DNA of 64,000 bases from positions 1 through 64,000 of the forward strand of contig NZ_RIAS01000007.1 in NCBI RefSeq assembly GCF_003719335.1. The letters run 5' to 3'. The number at the start of each line of letters is the position of its first letter. The stretch's first letter is position 1. The notes below the pieces were generated by a model. It worked only from the letters and a program-made list of their open reading frames with translations, ran no database searches and was not told where the DNA came from. This document shows positions 47,287-55,585 of the stretch, one piece after another. This DNA comes from Paenibacillus amylolyticus (GTDB lineage: Bacteria; Bacillota; Bacilli; Paenibacillales; Paenibacillaceae). A program made the translations under genes and the position numbers.

Positions 47287-47520
47287 ATGGATAAACAATC
47301 AGATCTGACACGAAAGATGCTGCTTAACAGTAATTCCCGTGGTATCGTGGATGAAGTGGTGCCGATGGAAGATACCGTGGAGGATACAGAGTTCGGCGAA
47401 GAGCTGAATGATGATAACTGGCAGGGTAGAAGCTTCTGGGACAATGAGGGAGCAGGTCAGCAGCATGAATGGAACGGACGTATTGAGACTCATGCGATGT
47501 TTCGCAGGAGCTATGAGTAG
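47287..47520 (+). CDS. Acidic hypothetical protein, 77 aa
   Basis: ATG 47287 follows TAGGAG with a 10-base spacing. The product is very acidic in the middle (DEVVPMEDTVEDTEFGEELNDD), with no Cys and no hydrophobic segment. It has its own terminator. Unknown function; divergent from the small membrane protein gene. Confidence 0.6.
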   Translation: MDKQSDLTRKMLLNSNSRGIVDEVVPMEDTVEDTEFGEELNDDNWQGRSFWDNEGAGQQHEWNGRIETHAMFRRSYE

Positions 47521-47569
47521 GATCGTGCAGATATAACGCAAGGATACAGGAATTGATCAGGAATATTTG

Positions 47570-47601
47570 GAGCCCGGCTGAATGCAGCTTGGCTCTTTTT
47601 T
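47570..47601 (+). terminator. Terminator of the 77-aa gene
   Basis: GAGCCCGGCTG/CAGCTTGGCTC hairpin with one mismatch and six T. Confidence 0.78.
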
Positions 47602-47806
47602 GCGAGATAAGGCGTACGAAAAGAGAACAGTTGTGCATAAAATAATGGGGTCATTTCTCGCGTTGACTTGCAGGTGAGGGAATGATAATATACTAATATC
47701 TTATTAATACTTACTAAACTTATCGGATTAAACATAATTGATTGAAATACGTTGATTATATAACAATGAATTAGGCGCAAGGTCGTCATCGAAAGGGGAA
47801 ATCCGT

Positions 47807-48637
47807 ATGGAACGTCAGATCAGCATTCGTCACGGGGAAGAGGAGTTAACTGCGACCATTCACTATCCGGTTGTCAAAGATATTAAAGAGGAGACACGTC
47901 AGCAACGTGTGCCTCTGGCTGTCATATGCCACGGCTTTGTGGGGAGTCGAATTGGAGTGGACCGATTGTTTGTGAAGACAGCTCGTGAACTCGCGGAAGA
48001 CGGATATCTGGTGCTGCGTTTCGATTATATTGGTTGCGGAGAGAGCAGCGGGGAGTACGGAGCAGAAGGATTAGAATCCATGATACTGCAGACTCGTTCT
48101 GTGCTGGATTATGCTGTGAACTGCAGTGATGTCGACCCTACACGTGTGACTCTGATCGGACATAGCTTGGGTGGAGCTGTTGCGCTGTTGACTGCTGTAC
48201 GTGACAAACGGGTTAAAAATCTCGTCATGTGGTCCGCTGTCGGTTATCCGTTCAACGATATCGTGAAGATTACGGGTAGGGATGTGTATGACGAGGGTGT
48301 GAGAACAGGGGCTGCCGATTATCTTGGTTATAAATTTACGCCTAAATTCTTTGACTCTTTGGCAGAGCATCAGCCATTCCAGGAAGCTGTGAAATTCGGT
48401 GGAGATGTGCTGGTTGTGCACGGTACTTCGGATGAAGTCATTCCTGTGGATTATGCATTCTTGTATCAAAAAGTGTTCTGGATGCGCCAGGAAGGGCGCT
48501 GCGACAAGGAAATCATTTTCCAGGGCAATCATACCTTTTCATCTGGTAAGGAGCGTGAACAACTGATCACACGTACGAGAGAATGGCTCGGAGAGCGTCA
48601 GAAGATTGAAGAGAACTGGCAACACTGGATGATCTAA
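47807..48637 (+). CDS. Serine-aminopeptidase-like alpha/beta hydrolase
   Basis: 276 aa. VICHGFVGSRIGVDRLFVKTARELAEDGYLVLRFDYIGCGESSGEY is typical of the S33/feruloyl-esterase-like group. Catalytic residues: Ser in LIGHSLGGAVAL, Asp in VHGTSDEVIPVD, His in QGNHTFSS. AAAGGGG precedes the ATG. Substrate unknown; cytoplasmic by lack of a signal peptide. Confidence 0.88.
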   Translation: MERQISIRHGEEELTATIHYPVVKDIKEETRQQRVPLAVICHGFVGSRIGVDRLFVKTARELAEDGYLVLRFDYIGCGESSGEYGAEGLESMILQTRSVLDYAVNCSDVDPTRVTLIGHSLGGAVALLTAVRDKRVKNLVMWSAVGYPFNDIVKITGRDVYDEGVRTGAADYLGYKFTPKFFDSLAEHQPFQEAVKFGGDVLVVHGTSDEVIPVDYAFLYQKVFWMRQEGRCDKEIIFQGNHTFSSGKEREQLITRTREWLGERQKIEENWQHWMI

Positions 48638-48680
48638 GCGATAAGCCTTACGTCATCATTCAAAAGTCACGGGTATTAAC

Positions 48681-48709
48681 TTGGAAAAGCGCTTGCTTCG
48701 GGGTAAAAT
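48681..48709 (+). promoter_or_regulatory. Promoter of the LigB-like gene
   Basis: TTGGAA (48681-48686), 17 bases, TAAAAT (48704-48709); the spacer contains a small AAGCGCTTGCTT palindrome. Confidence 0.6.
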
Positions 48710-48750
48710 AGAAAGGTAAGCATCCTATCCGTGTCTGGAGGTTGGCAGCG

Positions 48751-49536
48751 ATGACATTACCTGCACTATTCATTGCGCATGGTTCTCCTACGCTGGCGTT
48801 GGAGAGCAGTGATTACACTCAATTTTTGAACGAGCTTGGAGACAGGCTGCCGGCTCCAAAGGCCATCGTTGTATTCACCGCACACTGGGACTGTCCCGAG
48901 CCTTCGGTGACGATGGATGAGTCCCATCAGACCTTGCATGATTTTTACGGATACCCTTCAGCGTTGTATAACATACAATACCCTGCAGTCGGGCAGACCG
49001 ATGTTGCGAGCGAGATTTGTGCGTTATTCTCCCGTAGCAACTTGCCACATCGACCTGTTCGTGAGCGTGGACTGGATCATGGCGTATGGGTGCCGCTGCT
49101 TCATATGTACCCTGAAGCGAACGTTCCGGTTATTGCTGTATCGGTGGATTCGCTCCGTTCCCCGCAAGAGCAGTATGATATCGGGCGCATGCTGGAGCAG
49201 CTCAGACATGATAACGTGCTGATCATCGGCAGTGGTGGAACAGTGCATAACCTGAGAATGCTGGCACAGGATGATGAGCCGCAGGATTGGGCCGCAGAGT
49301 TCGATGACTGGCTCGCTGAGCGTTTAGAGCAATGGAATACCAGAGAATTGTTTTTGTATGACAAAAAAGCCCCTCATTCTCGGACTGCCGTTCCGTCTTA
49401 TGGCATGGAACATCTGGCGCCATTGTTCTACGCAATGGGCACAGCAGATATGTCTCGCACAGCGAAGCGATTATTTCAGTCGTATGCCTGCGGCACGTTA
49501 AGTCTGAATTGCTGGCAGTTTGGCGACGGCTTATAA
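48751..49536 (+). CDS. LigB-type extradiol dioxygenase family protein (YgiD-like)
   Basis: 261 aa. LPALFIAHGSPTLALE and VVFTAHWD give the metal-binding histidines; GLDHGVWVPLLHMYPEANVPV and GSGGTVHNLRML complete the class III extradiol dioxygenase fold, as in DOPA 4,5-dioxygenase YgiD. ATG 48751 follows GGAGG. The physiological substrate is unknown. Confidence 0.88.
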   Translation: MTLPALFIAHGSPTLALESSDYTQFLNELGDRLPAPKAIVVFTAHWDCPEPSVTMDESHQTLHDFYGYPSALYNIQYPAVGQTDVASEICALFSRSNLPHRPVRERGLDHGVWVPLLHMYPEANVPVIAVSVDSLRSPQEQYDIGRMLEQLRHDNVLIIGSGGTVHNLRMLAQDDEPQDWAAEFDDWLAERLEQWNTRELFLYDKKAPHSRTAVPSYGMEHLAPLFYAMGTADMSRTAKRLFQSYACGTLSLNCWQFGDGL

Positions 49537-49616
49537 CTGGAAGCAGATGAGAACAGAAAAGATTGATCCAGATGGCGAAATGAAGAATACAGTACTATGA
49601 ATATAAATAAGCAAAA

Positions 49617-49659
49617 AGGTTCCTGCGGTCAGTTGATTGACTGCATGGAACCTTTTTTT
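49617..49659 (+). terminator. Terminator of the LigB-like gene
   Basis: AGGTTCCTGCGGTCAG/TTGACTGCATGGAACCT hairpin followed by seven T. Confidence 0.88.
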
Positions 49660-49731
49660 GGTTTTGGTGTTCAGAGAGCAGTATAGCGTTGTTATATAGT
49701 GAGGTACCTTCTGTATACGAACTGTTTAGGA

Positions 49732-49944
49732 TTATTTGCGAAGTTCGAACAACTCACATTCGGTACGTGAGTGATAGGCCAGTTCACTGACACTGGATTG
49801 AACAACAACGGTTTTCTCGTCAAAACGAATGATGATACCTCCGGAGTCGATCTGGTGGTTATCTTTGAATACCCGGATTTTATGTTTTAAGGTCATGGCT
49901 TCCTGAAAATCGGCGTCGGTTTCGAGACGGCGCTGCGTCGGCAT
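49732..49944 (-). CDS. Conserved-looking hypothetical protein, 70 aa
   Basis: ATG 49944 follows AAAGGAG with 7-base spacing. The protein looks like a small beta-rich domain (KHKIRVFKDNHQIDSGGIIIRFDEKTVVVQS). It has one Cys and no signal peptide. Not assigned to a family. Confidence 0.65.
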   Translation of the reverse strand: MPTQRRLETDADFQEAMTLKHKIRVFKDNHQIDSGGIIIRFDEKTVVVQSSVSELAYHSRTECELFELRK

Positions 49945-50117
49945 AGGGATACTCCTTTGGTTTGTTAGACTTTATAACCATCATAATATGGGATTCTACT
50001 GGTGAGCAAGTGTAGAGACTTGAATGCACAATGGTTGAAGATGGAAGAATGATTGGTAATAAGAGCCGATCAGCATAGTTAGTCAGGTTCTGAACAAACG
50101 AATGAAAATCATGCAAT

Positions 50118-50150
50118 AAAAAGCCCTGCTCCAAGGGGAGGGAGCAGGGC
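50118..50150 (-). terminator. Terminator of the DoxX gene
   Basis: On the minus strand GCCCTGCTCC/GGAGCAGGGC stem followed by five T, 24 bases after the gene. Confidence 0.9.
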
Positions 50151-50173
50151 CGAATTTCTTATTATTTTAGCGT

Positions 50174-50713
50174 TTAAGCTGTTCTCTTCGTTGGTGTAAT
50201 GGTTGGCGTGTCTGTTGGCTGAATAGTTCTGTCCTTTTTGAACAACCCGCGAAGGTAAGGCAGTACCCAGTGATCCAGACCGATTTTACCAGCGTTTGCA
50301 CCAGCTACGACGATGAAGATTTCCATCACTACCAGTTGAGCATTCGTGCTTACTGTACCCGAGAAGAGGAACGCGAAGTTCATGACCATCGCCATCAGAG
50401 CTGCCAGTGTTGTGAAGCATCCAAGAATGAGTCCCAAACCTACCAGGAATTCACCGAGCGGGATCACGAAGTCGAACAATCCGGCATTCGGAATGGCGAA
50501 CTTTTCAAGGAACGTTGCCCACCAAGCTTGAACGGCTGGATGATCGCCTGTTGCTTTTTCAAGTGCTCCTGTGAGGAACCCGCCAGCTTGGAATCCGCCA
50601 GTCAATTTGCTCCATCCGTGAGTCATCCAGTCATAACCGATATACACCCGAAGTACTGTTAAAATCCACATTGCCACTTTGTTTTCTCTAAGCCATTGGT
50701 TGAAGCTGAACAT
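50174..50713 (-). CDS. DoxX-family membrane protein
   Basis: 179 aa with four predicted membrane helices (WILTVLRVYIGYDWMTHGWSKL; LFDFVIPLGEFLVGLGLILGCF; ALMAMVMNFAFLFSG; LVVMEIFIVVAGANAGKIGLDHW). G-x-x-K-L and GLDHWVLP are typical of DoxX proteins, linked in the literature to quinone, thiosulfate or redox functions. ATG 50713 follows AAAAGGAG. An FNR/CRP-type site lies upstream, hinting at oxygen- or redox-dependent expression. Confidence 0.87.
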   Translation of the reverse strand: MFSFNQWLRENKVAMWILTVLRVYIGYDWMTHGWSKLTGGFQAGGFLTGALEKATGDHPAVQAWWATFLEKFAIPNAGLFDFVIPLGEFLVGLGLILGCFTTLAALMAMVMNFAFLFSGTVSTNAQLVVMEIFIVVAGANAGKIGLDHWVLPYLRGLFKKDRTIQPTDTPTITPTKRTA

Positions 50714-50776
50714 ATAAACCACTCCTTTTATGGAATCTAGTGTGTTGTTTTTGTTTTTCTAAGTGATCACCTTTGA

Positions 50777-50826
50777 TGTCTTTATTGTATATTCGAAAAG
50801 GTGTTTTGTTTGTGATTAAAATCACA
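50777..50826 (-). promoter_or_regulatory. DoxX promoter with FNR/CRP-type site at about -41.5
   Basis: TGTGA-TTAAAA-TCACA at 50811-50826 is a perfect CRP/FNR-family palindrome. On the minus strand TACAAT at 50789-50784 is a good -10, giving a start near 50777 and placing the site centre at about -41.5, the classic activator position. The rest of the 50827-51058 gap shows no gene. Confidence 0.6.
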
Positions 50827-51058
50827 ATCTAGTTCAAATTTTAAGTAAGGTTTGAGAAGTTCACATTTAGGACATATTTATTTGCTTATTTCATGGTTCA
50901 AAGATAACTTTTGAGACAGGACAAGGCTTGGAAGACGCAGACAAAACGGAAACGTTGTGATTAAATGGAAAGAAATACGTGAGATGGTTGCCTGCATGAG
51001 AGGAATATCACATGACGAGTAGAAGAAAGTCAGCCAAATCGTTCAAGGAGGTCCTATA

Positions 51059-52129
51059 TTGAAGTTTTTTTCTTGGAACAAAGCTTTATCAGCTGCATCG
51101 ATCTGTCTCCTTGCCGTTAGTATTGCTGCTTGCCAGAATAAGGAGGCTGCCCAGATTCCTCAGCCGAAGCCTGTGCCCGAACCGATTCAGGAAGAGAAAC
51201 CGGTGGAGGAACCCGCTGGTTCTGCCTTCATCGCACCTTTTACAGGACTTGCTGTGGAGAAAGCTCCAACTTTGCGGCCTCTGGCGGTCATGATCAACAA
51301 TGCACCTGCCGCCCGTCCCCAATCGGGACTCAGCGCCGCGGATATTATCATTGAAGTGCTTGCCGAAGGCGGCATTACACGTTTCATTGCTATTTTTCAG
51401 AGTGAAGGTGGAGCAGAAACCGTCGGCCCAATACGCAGCATTCGTCCATACCTGATTGAGCTTGGCGAAAGTTATGACGGGGTGCTTATTCATGCCGGAG
51501 GCAGCCCGGAGGCCTATTCCATTTTGCAAAAACAGCGGAAACAGCACATGGACGAAATTTCGAATGGCGGGCCGTACTTCTGGCGTTCCAAAGAACGCAA
51601 AGCGCCTCACAATCTATATACATCTGTGGACAAGCTTAGAGAAGGTACGGACAAGAAAGGGTACAGCCATGAATTCCAATCTCCTGTGTACAAGTATGAC
51701 GAGGCAGGAGCTACCTCCACTGGGGAGAGCGTGAAGCAGTTTGAACTCCATTATTTATTGAATAGTTACAAAGTTACGTATGATTATGATGAAGTTAGCG
51801 GACGATATATGAGAACGGTGAACGGGAAGCCAGATCAGGATAAAGATAACGGTAATCAGCTTGGTGCAGCCAATATCATTGTTGCTGGGGCAGACCATAA
51901 GGTGCTCGACGATGTAGGCAGGTTATCCGTGAACGTGGATGATGGCGGAGAGGCGATGCTGTTTCAGAAGGGCAAGATGATTCGTGGGCAATGGGTGAGA
52001 AAAGCGGGAGATATTATTCGTTTCGTCAAAGATGGGCGTGAAGTGAATCTCGTACCAGGGAAAACCTTCATTAACATTGTGCCGAACCATCCGCAGTTTG
52101 CAGATCATGTGAAGCTGACGGAGCAATAA
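51059..52129 (+). CDS. DUF3048 lipoprotein (YerB-like)
   Basis: 356 aa. The lipobox SIAAC at residues 19-23 gives a lipid-anchored Cys, followed by a Pro/Glu-rich linker. The core has PLAVMINNAPAARPQSGLSAADIIIEVLAEGGITRFIAIFQS and GPIRSIRPYLIEL, typical of DUF3048. Start TTG 51059 follows AAGGAGG with 7-base spacing. Extracytoplasmic; function unknown. Confidence 0.9.
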   Translation: MKFFSWNKALSAASICLLAVSIAACQNKEAAQIPQPKPVPEPIQEEKPVEEPAGSAFIAPFTGLAVEKAPTLRPLAVMINNAPAARPQSGLSAADIIIEVLAEGGITRFIAIFQSEGGAETVGPIRSIRPYLIELGESYDGVLIHAGGSPEAYSILQKQRKQHMDEISNGGPYFWRSKERKAPHNLYTSVDKLREGTDKKGYSHEFQSPVYKYDEAGATSTGESVKQFELHYLLNSYKVTYDYDEVSGRYMRTVNGKPDQDKDNGNQLGAANIIVAGADHKVLDDVGRLSVNVDDGGEAMLFQKGKMIRGQWVRKAGDIIRFVKDGREVNLVPGKTFINIVPNHPQFADHVKLTEQ

Positions 52130-52490
52130 TAGGCCAAATACAAATGTCGGAACAACGTAATGAATCACGTTTGAAATACTGAAATGAAAGAAAGCGATGA
52201 ATAGGGCTAAAATGGGTGACGATGTGTTGTCGTATCATAGCGATTTTTATGAAAATTGTTTTGGGTCACGCGTCGACTTTTGTGGAGTTTTGTAAACGCA
52301 GTGTAAAATATGAGTCTGATTTTGCCATAATTCCAAATATTTAAGATTCATTTCAGGTTAATATGAGAAGAATATAAAAAAGGATCGCAGCTTTTGTACA
52401 AACCATGAAACAAATATGATAAGATATCAAAGGTTGTCATTTCATGTTTCATCGGTTATCGGCGCAATTTCTCGAAGAGGGGATAGAGCT
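52130..52490 (+). other. Regulatory region upstream of the DUF47-pit pair
   Basis: 361 bases without a gene. TTGTAC (52394-52399), 17 bases, TGATAA (52417-52422) is a plausible promoter. TTCATTTCAGGTTAATA near 52348-52364 loosely resembles two Pho-box half-sites, too weak to claim PhoP control. Confidence 0.4.
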
Positions 52491-53108
52491 ATGAAGATTA
52501 AGAAGAAGAAGGACATATTTTTTGAAACACTGGAGAATATGGCAGATACGGTTGTTCAAGCGGCAGATTATTTCTCCCAGCATGTTTCCAACCTTCAGGA
52601 TGTAACTCTTTTTGCTAATGAAATGAAAAAGTACGAGTCACAATGTGATGACTACGTGCACACGATCATTACAGAACTCAACAAAACATTTATCACGCCG
52701 ATCGAACGCGATGATATTATGGAACTGACAACAACTCTTGATGACGTATTGGACGGAATTGAAGCAACTGCTTCCCGTTTCTATATGTACAATTTGGTGG
52801 AACCAGACGAATATATCATTCAATTTGCAGAGATTTTGCGCGAATCGGCTTACGAAATTCAGAAGGCGATTCATTTGTTATCCCAGAAAAAATTGCTGGC
52901 GATTCGTGAATATACGATTCGTCTGAATGATTTGGAAAACCAAGGCGACGAAGTATTGCGTAACTGCATCAAGAATCTATTCGCTACTGTATCCGATCCG
53001 ATTGAATTGATCAAGCGCAAAGAGATTTACGAACGTCTTGAGACAACAACGGATGCTTGCGAACATGTTGCGAACGTTCTTGAATCCATCATCATGCGTA
53101 ATTCTTAA
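52491..53108 (+). CDS. DUF47 PhoU-like phosphate transport regulator
   Basis: 205 aa, all-helical PhoU-like fold. Residues such as FFETLENMADTVVQAADYF, PIERDDIMELTTTLDDVLDGIE and RKEIYERLETTTDACEHVANVLESI (the E-x3-D-x2-E metal-binding style) are typical of DUF47. It lies 14 bases before pit, the usual partner of such proteins, which modulate Pit activity. ATG 52491 follows GAGGGGAT. Confidence 0.9.
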   Translation: MKIKKKKDIFFETLENMADTVVQAADYFSQHVSNLQDVTLFANEMKKYESQCDDYVHTIITELNKTFITPIERDDIMELTTTLDDVLDGIEATASRFYMYNLVEPDEYIIQFAEILRESAYEIQKAIHLLSQKKLLAIREYTIRLNDLENQGDEVLRNCIKNLFATVSDPIELIKRKEIYERLETTTDACEHVANVLESIIMRNS

Positions 53109-53122
53109 GGAGCCAGAGAATA

Positions 53123-54112
53123 ATGGAAACAACGATTTGGGTATTAGGTATAGTCGTCTTCCTTGCACTGGCGTTTGACTTCATCAACGGTTTTCACGAC
53201 ACGGCTAATGCCATTGCAACATCGGTATCCACACGTGCACTGACGCCGCGCCGCGCCATTATTTTGGCGGCCGTGATGAACTTTGTAGGTGCGATGATGT
53301 TTACAGGTGTTGCGAAGACGATTGGGGGGAGCGTGACGGACCCCACCAAGCTCGATAACGGGATCGAGGTTGTCATCGTCACCTTGATTGCCGCGATCAT
53401 CTGGAATTTGGTTACCTGGTGGTTTGGAATTCCTTCATCTTCTTCACATGCGTTGATCGGAGCGCTCGCGGGTGCAGTGCTCGTTGGAGCAGGCTCGGAC
53501 AAAGTGAAATGGACTGGATTTATTGATATCGTCGGAGGTTTGCTGTTGTCACCTCTGATTGCTTTTGCCATTGGTTATATTGTCATGATGATTCTTAAAT
53601 ATGTGTTTGCCAAACGCAGTCCACACAATGTGAATAAAGGCTTCCGTACGGTACAGATCTTCACGGCTGCCCTGCAGGCATTCACGCATGGTACCAATGA
53701 TGCACAGAAGGCGATGGGGATTATTACATTTGCACTCGTCGCGGCCAAGGTACAGGATCATCTTGAAGTACCACTATGGGTTAAAATTTCAGCAGCAACA
53801 GCTATGGCCCTGGGGACATCGGTGGGTGGTTGGAAAATCATCAAAACGATGGGGACTAAAATTTTCAAAATCGAACCAATTAACGGCTTTGCGGCCGACT
53901 TATCTGCTGCCTCCGTTATTTTCTCAGCAACACTGCTGCACCTTCCGGTAAGTACGACACACGCAATTACATCGGCGATTCTGGGTGTAGGTTCAGCGAA
54001 ACGTTTCTCCGCTGTAAAATGGGGACTGGCTGGACGTATCATCATTACGTGGTTTATTACGATTCCAATTACCGGAGCACTTGCAGGTCTGTTGTACTGG
54101 ATTATTTTCTAA
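53123..54112 (+). CDS. pit: Low-affinity inorganic phosphate transporter (Pit family)
   Basis: 329 aa with about 8-10 membrane helices. The duplicated PHO-4 signature is visible as DFINGFHDTANAIATSVSTRAL near the start and FTHGTNDAQKAMGIITFAL in the second half, plus LHLPVSTTHAITSAILGVG. Transports metal-phosphate with protons. AAGGAG precedes the ATG. Operon with DUF47. Confidence 0.94.
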   Translation: METTIWVLGIVVFLALAFDFINGFHDTANAIATSVSTRALTPRRAIILAAVMNFVGAMMFTGVAKTIGGSVTDPTKLDNGIEVVIVTLIAAIIWNLVTWWFGIPSSSSHALIGALAGAVLVGAGSDKVKWTGFIDIVGGLLLSPLIAFAIGYIVMMILKYVFAKRSPHNVNKGFRTVQIFTAALQAFTHGTNDAQKAMGIITFALVAAKVQDHLEVPLWVKISAATAMALGTSVGGWKIIKTMGTKIFKIEPINGFAADLSAASVIFSATLLHLPVSTTHAITSAILGVGSAKRFSAVKWGLAGRIIITWFITIPITGALAGLLYWIIF

Positions 54113-54116
54113 ATAG

Positions 54117-54334
54117 TTATCAACAGAAGAGTCGAGTATCCGCCCGATCGGATACAGTAAGTGAAGGACGAACCTGTTCATAACGATGTGAATATCGGGA
54201 TATGTGGATAAATATACAATGAGTTGAATAAATGCCTGTGCACGAAGATGTGGACAGGCTGGATATGTGGATAGCCATCCGTGGAATGATAAACCAAAAG
54301 AAACCTTCCTGTGGATACAGGGAACTGTGGATAG
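54117..54334. other. Cluster of DnaA-box-like sites between pit and corA
   Basis: Relative to TTATNCACA: TTATCAACA at 54117 (one mismatch); on the opposite strand TGTGGATAA at 54203 (perfect), TGTGGACAG 54249, TGTGGATAG 54266, TGTGGATAC 54310 and TGTGGATAG 54326 (one or two mismatches). That is six sites in 218 bases, five in one orientation. A second group, CTATCCACA 55513 and TGTGCATAA at 55522 and 55551 (both perfect), lies after corA. Confidence 0.6.
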
Positions 54335-54347
54335 GGGAAATGAGAGA

Positions 54348-54370
54348 AGCCAACAGGGTTGGCTTTTTTT
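54348..54370 (+). terminator. Terminator of the DUF47-pit operon
   Basis: AGCCAAC/GTTGGCT stem with a three-base loop and seven T. Confidence 0.8.
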
Positions 54371-54431
54371 GTTGTCCAGGTTGTACAATGAAATCAGAAC
54401 TTCGATAAGAGACAAGGACGTGGTCTAATCC

Positions 54432-55391
54432 ATGATTCGTACACTTGCGATTACACGGGATCATCAAGTCACGGTAAACATGCCGCTTGAACAGCTGGAT
54501 TTACACGATTATGCCTGGGTATGGGCAGATTTCAACCAGCCTACCGAAGAAGAAAGTCGGCTGCTGGATACATATTTTCATTTTCACCCACTCGCCATTG
54601 AAGACTGTCTGCATGTATTGCAACGTCCCAAGCTGGATTACTATGAGAATCTGCAGTTTCTTGTGTTGCATGCACTGAATCCAGCCACGCTTGAGGCAGA
54701 AGAGGTGGACCTGTTTCTGGGACAGAACTTTCTGGTGTCATTCCATCATGGAAGATTGGAAGAAGTGGACGAAGCCTGGGACAGACTGCTGAAACACGCG
54801 CATGAGCGTACAATTTGGGCAAGAGGGCCGGTGGCGGCAGCATATACAGTAATGGACAAACTGGTCGATCATTATTTTCCATCACTGTTTGCTATTGAGG
54901 ATGAGCTGGCTGAACTGGAAAATCGGGGTGGTCAGGAGTCAGTAGAAGAATTGATGAATCAGGTGTTTGACCTGCGCAGTCGACTCCTGAAGCTTAGACG
55001 CACTGTTGTCCCCATGCGGGATCTTCTTTACCGGGTCGTTAACTCGCAACATGTACAGCGAACAGGGGAACATACGGCATATTTCACCGATATTTATGAC
55101 CACCTGCTCAAACTGACAGATATGATAGAAGCTGATCGGGAGATGACGGCAGACTTGCGCGATAGCTATATTTCGTTGAATTCGAATCGGATGAATCAGA
55201 TTATGAAAACACTGACGGTCATTACGACGGTATTTATGCCACTCACTCTAATTGCAGGGATTTACGGCATGAACTTCGCCCATATGCCGGAGCTTCAGTG
55301 GAGGTATGGGTACGGCGCGGTACTGTTACTGATGTTTGTCCTGGGAGGCTGTATGGTGGCCTGGTTTGTGAAGCGCGGCTGGTTTAAATAA
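54432..55391 (+). CDS. corA: CorA-family magnesium/divalent cation transporter
   Basis: 319 aa. A long cytoplasmic N-terminal domain (YAWVWADFNQPTEEE; FHFHPLAIEDCLH) and stalk helix precede two C-terminal membrane helices. The signature GMN is in LIAGIYGMNFAHMPEL. The pore is a pentamer in the family. AAGGAC lies upstream of ATG 54432, a modest ribosome site. No M-box riboswitch is seen in the leader. Confidence 0.93.
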   Translation: MIRTLAITRDHQVTVNMPLEQLDLHDYAWVWADFNQPTEEESRLLDTYFHFHPLAIEDCLHVLQRPKLDYYENLQFLVLHALNPATLEAEEVDLFLGQNFLVSFHHGRLEEVDEAWDRLLKHAHERTIWARGPVAAAYTVMDKLVDHYFPSLFAIEDELAELENRGGQESVEELMNQVFDLRSRLLKLRRTVVPMRDLLYRVVNSQHVQRTGEHTAYFTDIYDHLLKLTDMIEADREMTADLRDSYISLNSNRMNQIMKTLTVITTVFMPLTLIAGIYGMNFAHMPELQWRYGYGAVLLLMFVLGGCMVAWFVKRGWFK

Positions 55392-55421
55392 ACAGGATAA
55401 CTACTTGATGAATAAAGAGAG

Positions 55422-55494
55422 AAAAAAAGGCCGTCAGGTGAACCTTGTGGCAAACGATATACGTTGCCCCCAAGGTTGTTTGTTGCCTGACGGC
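55422..55494 (-). terminator. Terminator of the AlkC/AlkD-like gene
   Basis: Minus-strand GCCGTCAGG/CCTGACGGC stem with an inner AACCTTG/CAAGGTT arm, then seven T. It lies about 90 bases after the gene, with DnaA-like boxes between. Confidence 0.82.
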
Positions 55495-55585
55495 TATGAT
55501 TTGTCTACGTTTCTATCCACATGTGCATAAGTGATTTGCTCATAGAGACTTGTGCATAACTAAAATGAAGTTTCCATCTAGACGT

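Noticed and set aside
52348..52364. PhoP operator upstream of the DUF47-pit operon
   Set aside because: Only two weak half-sites; known PhoP targets have several TTAACA-like repeats in phase.
54117..54334. Replication origin
   Set aside because: DnaA-like boxes only; there is no dnaA/dnaN context and no AT-rich unwinding element. A titration cluster is more likely.
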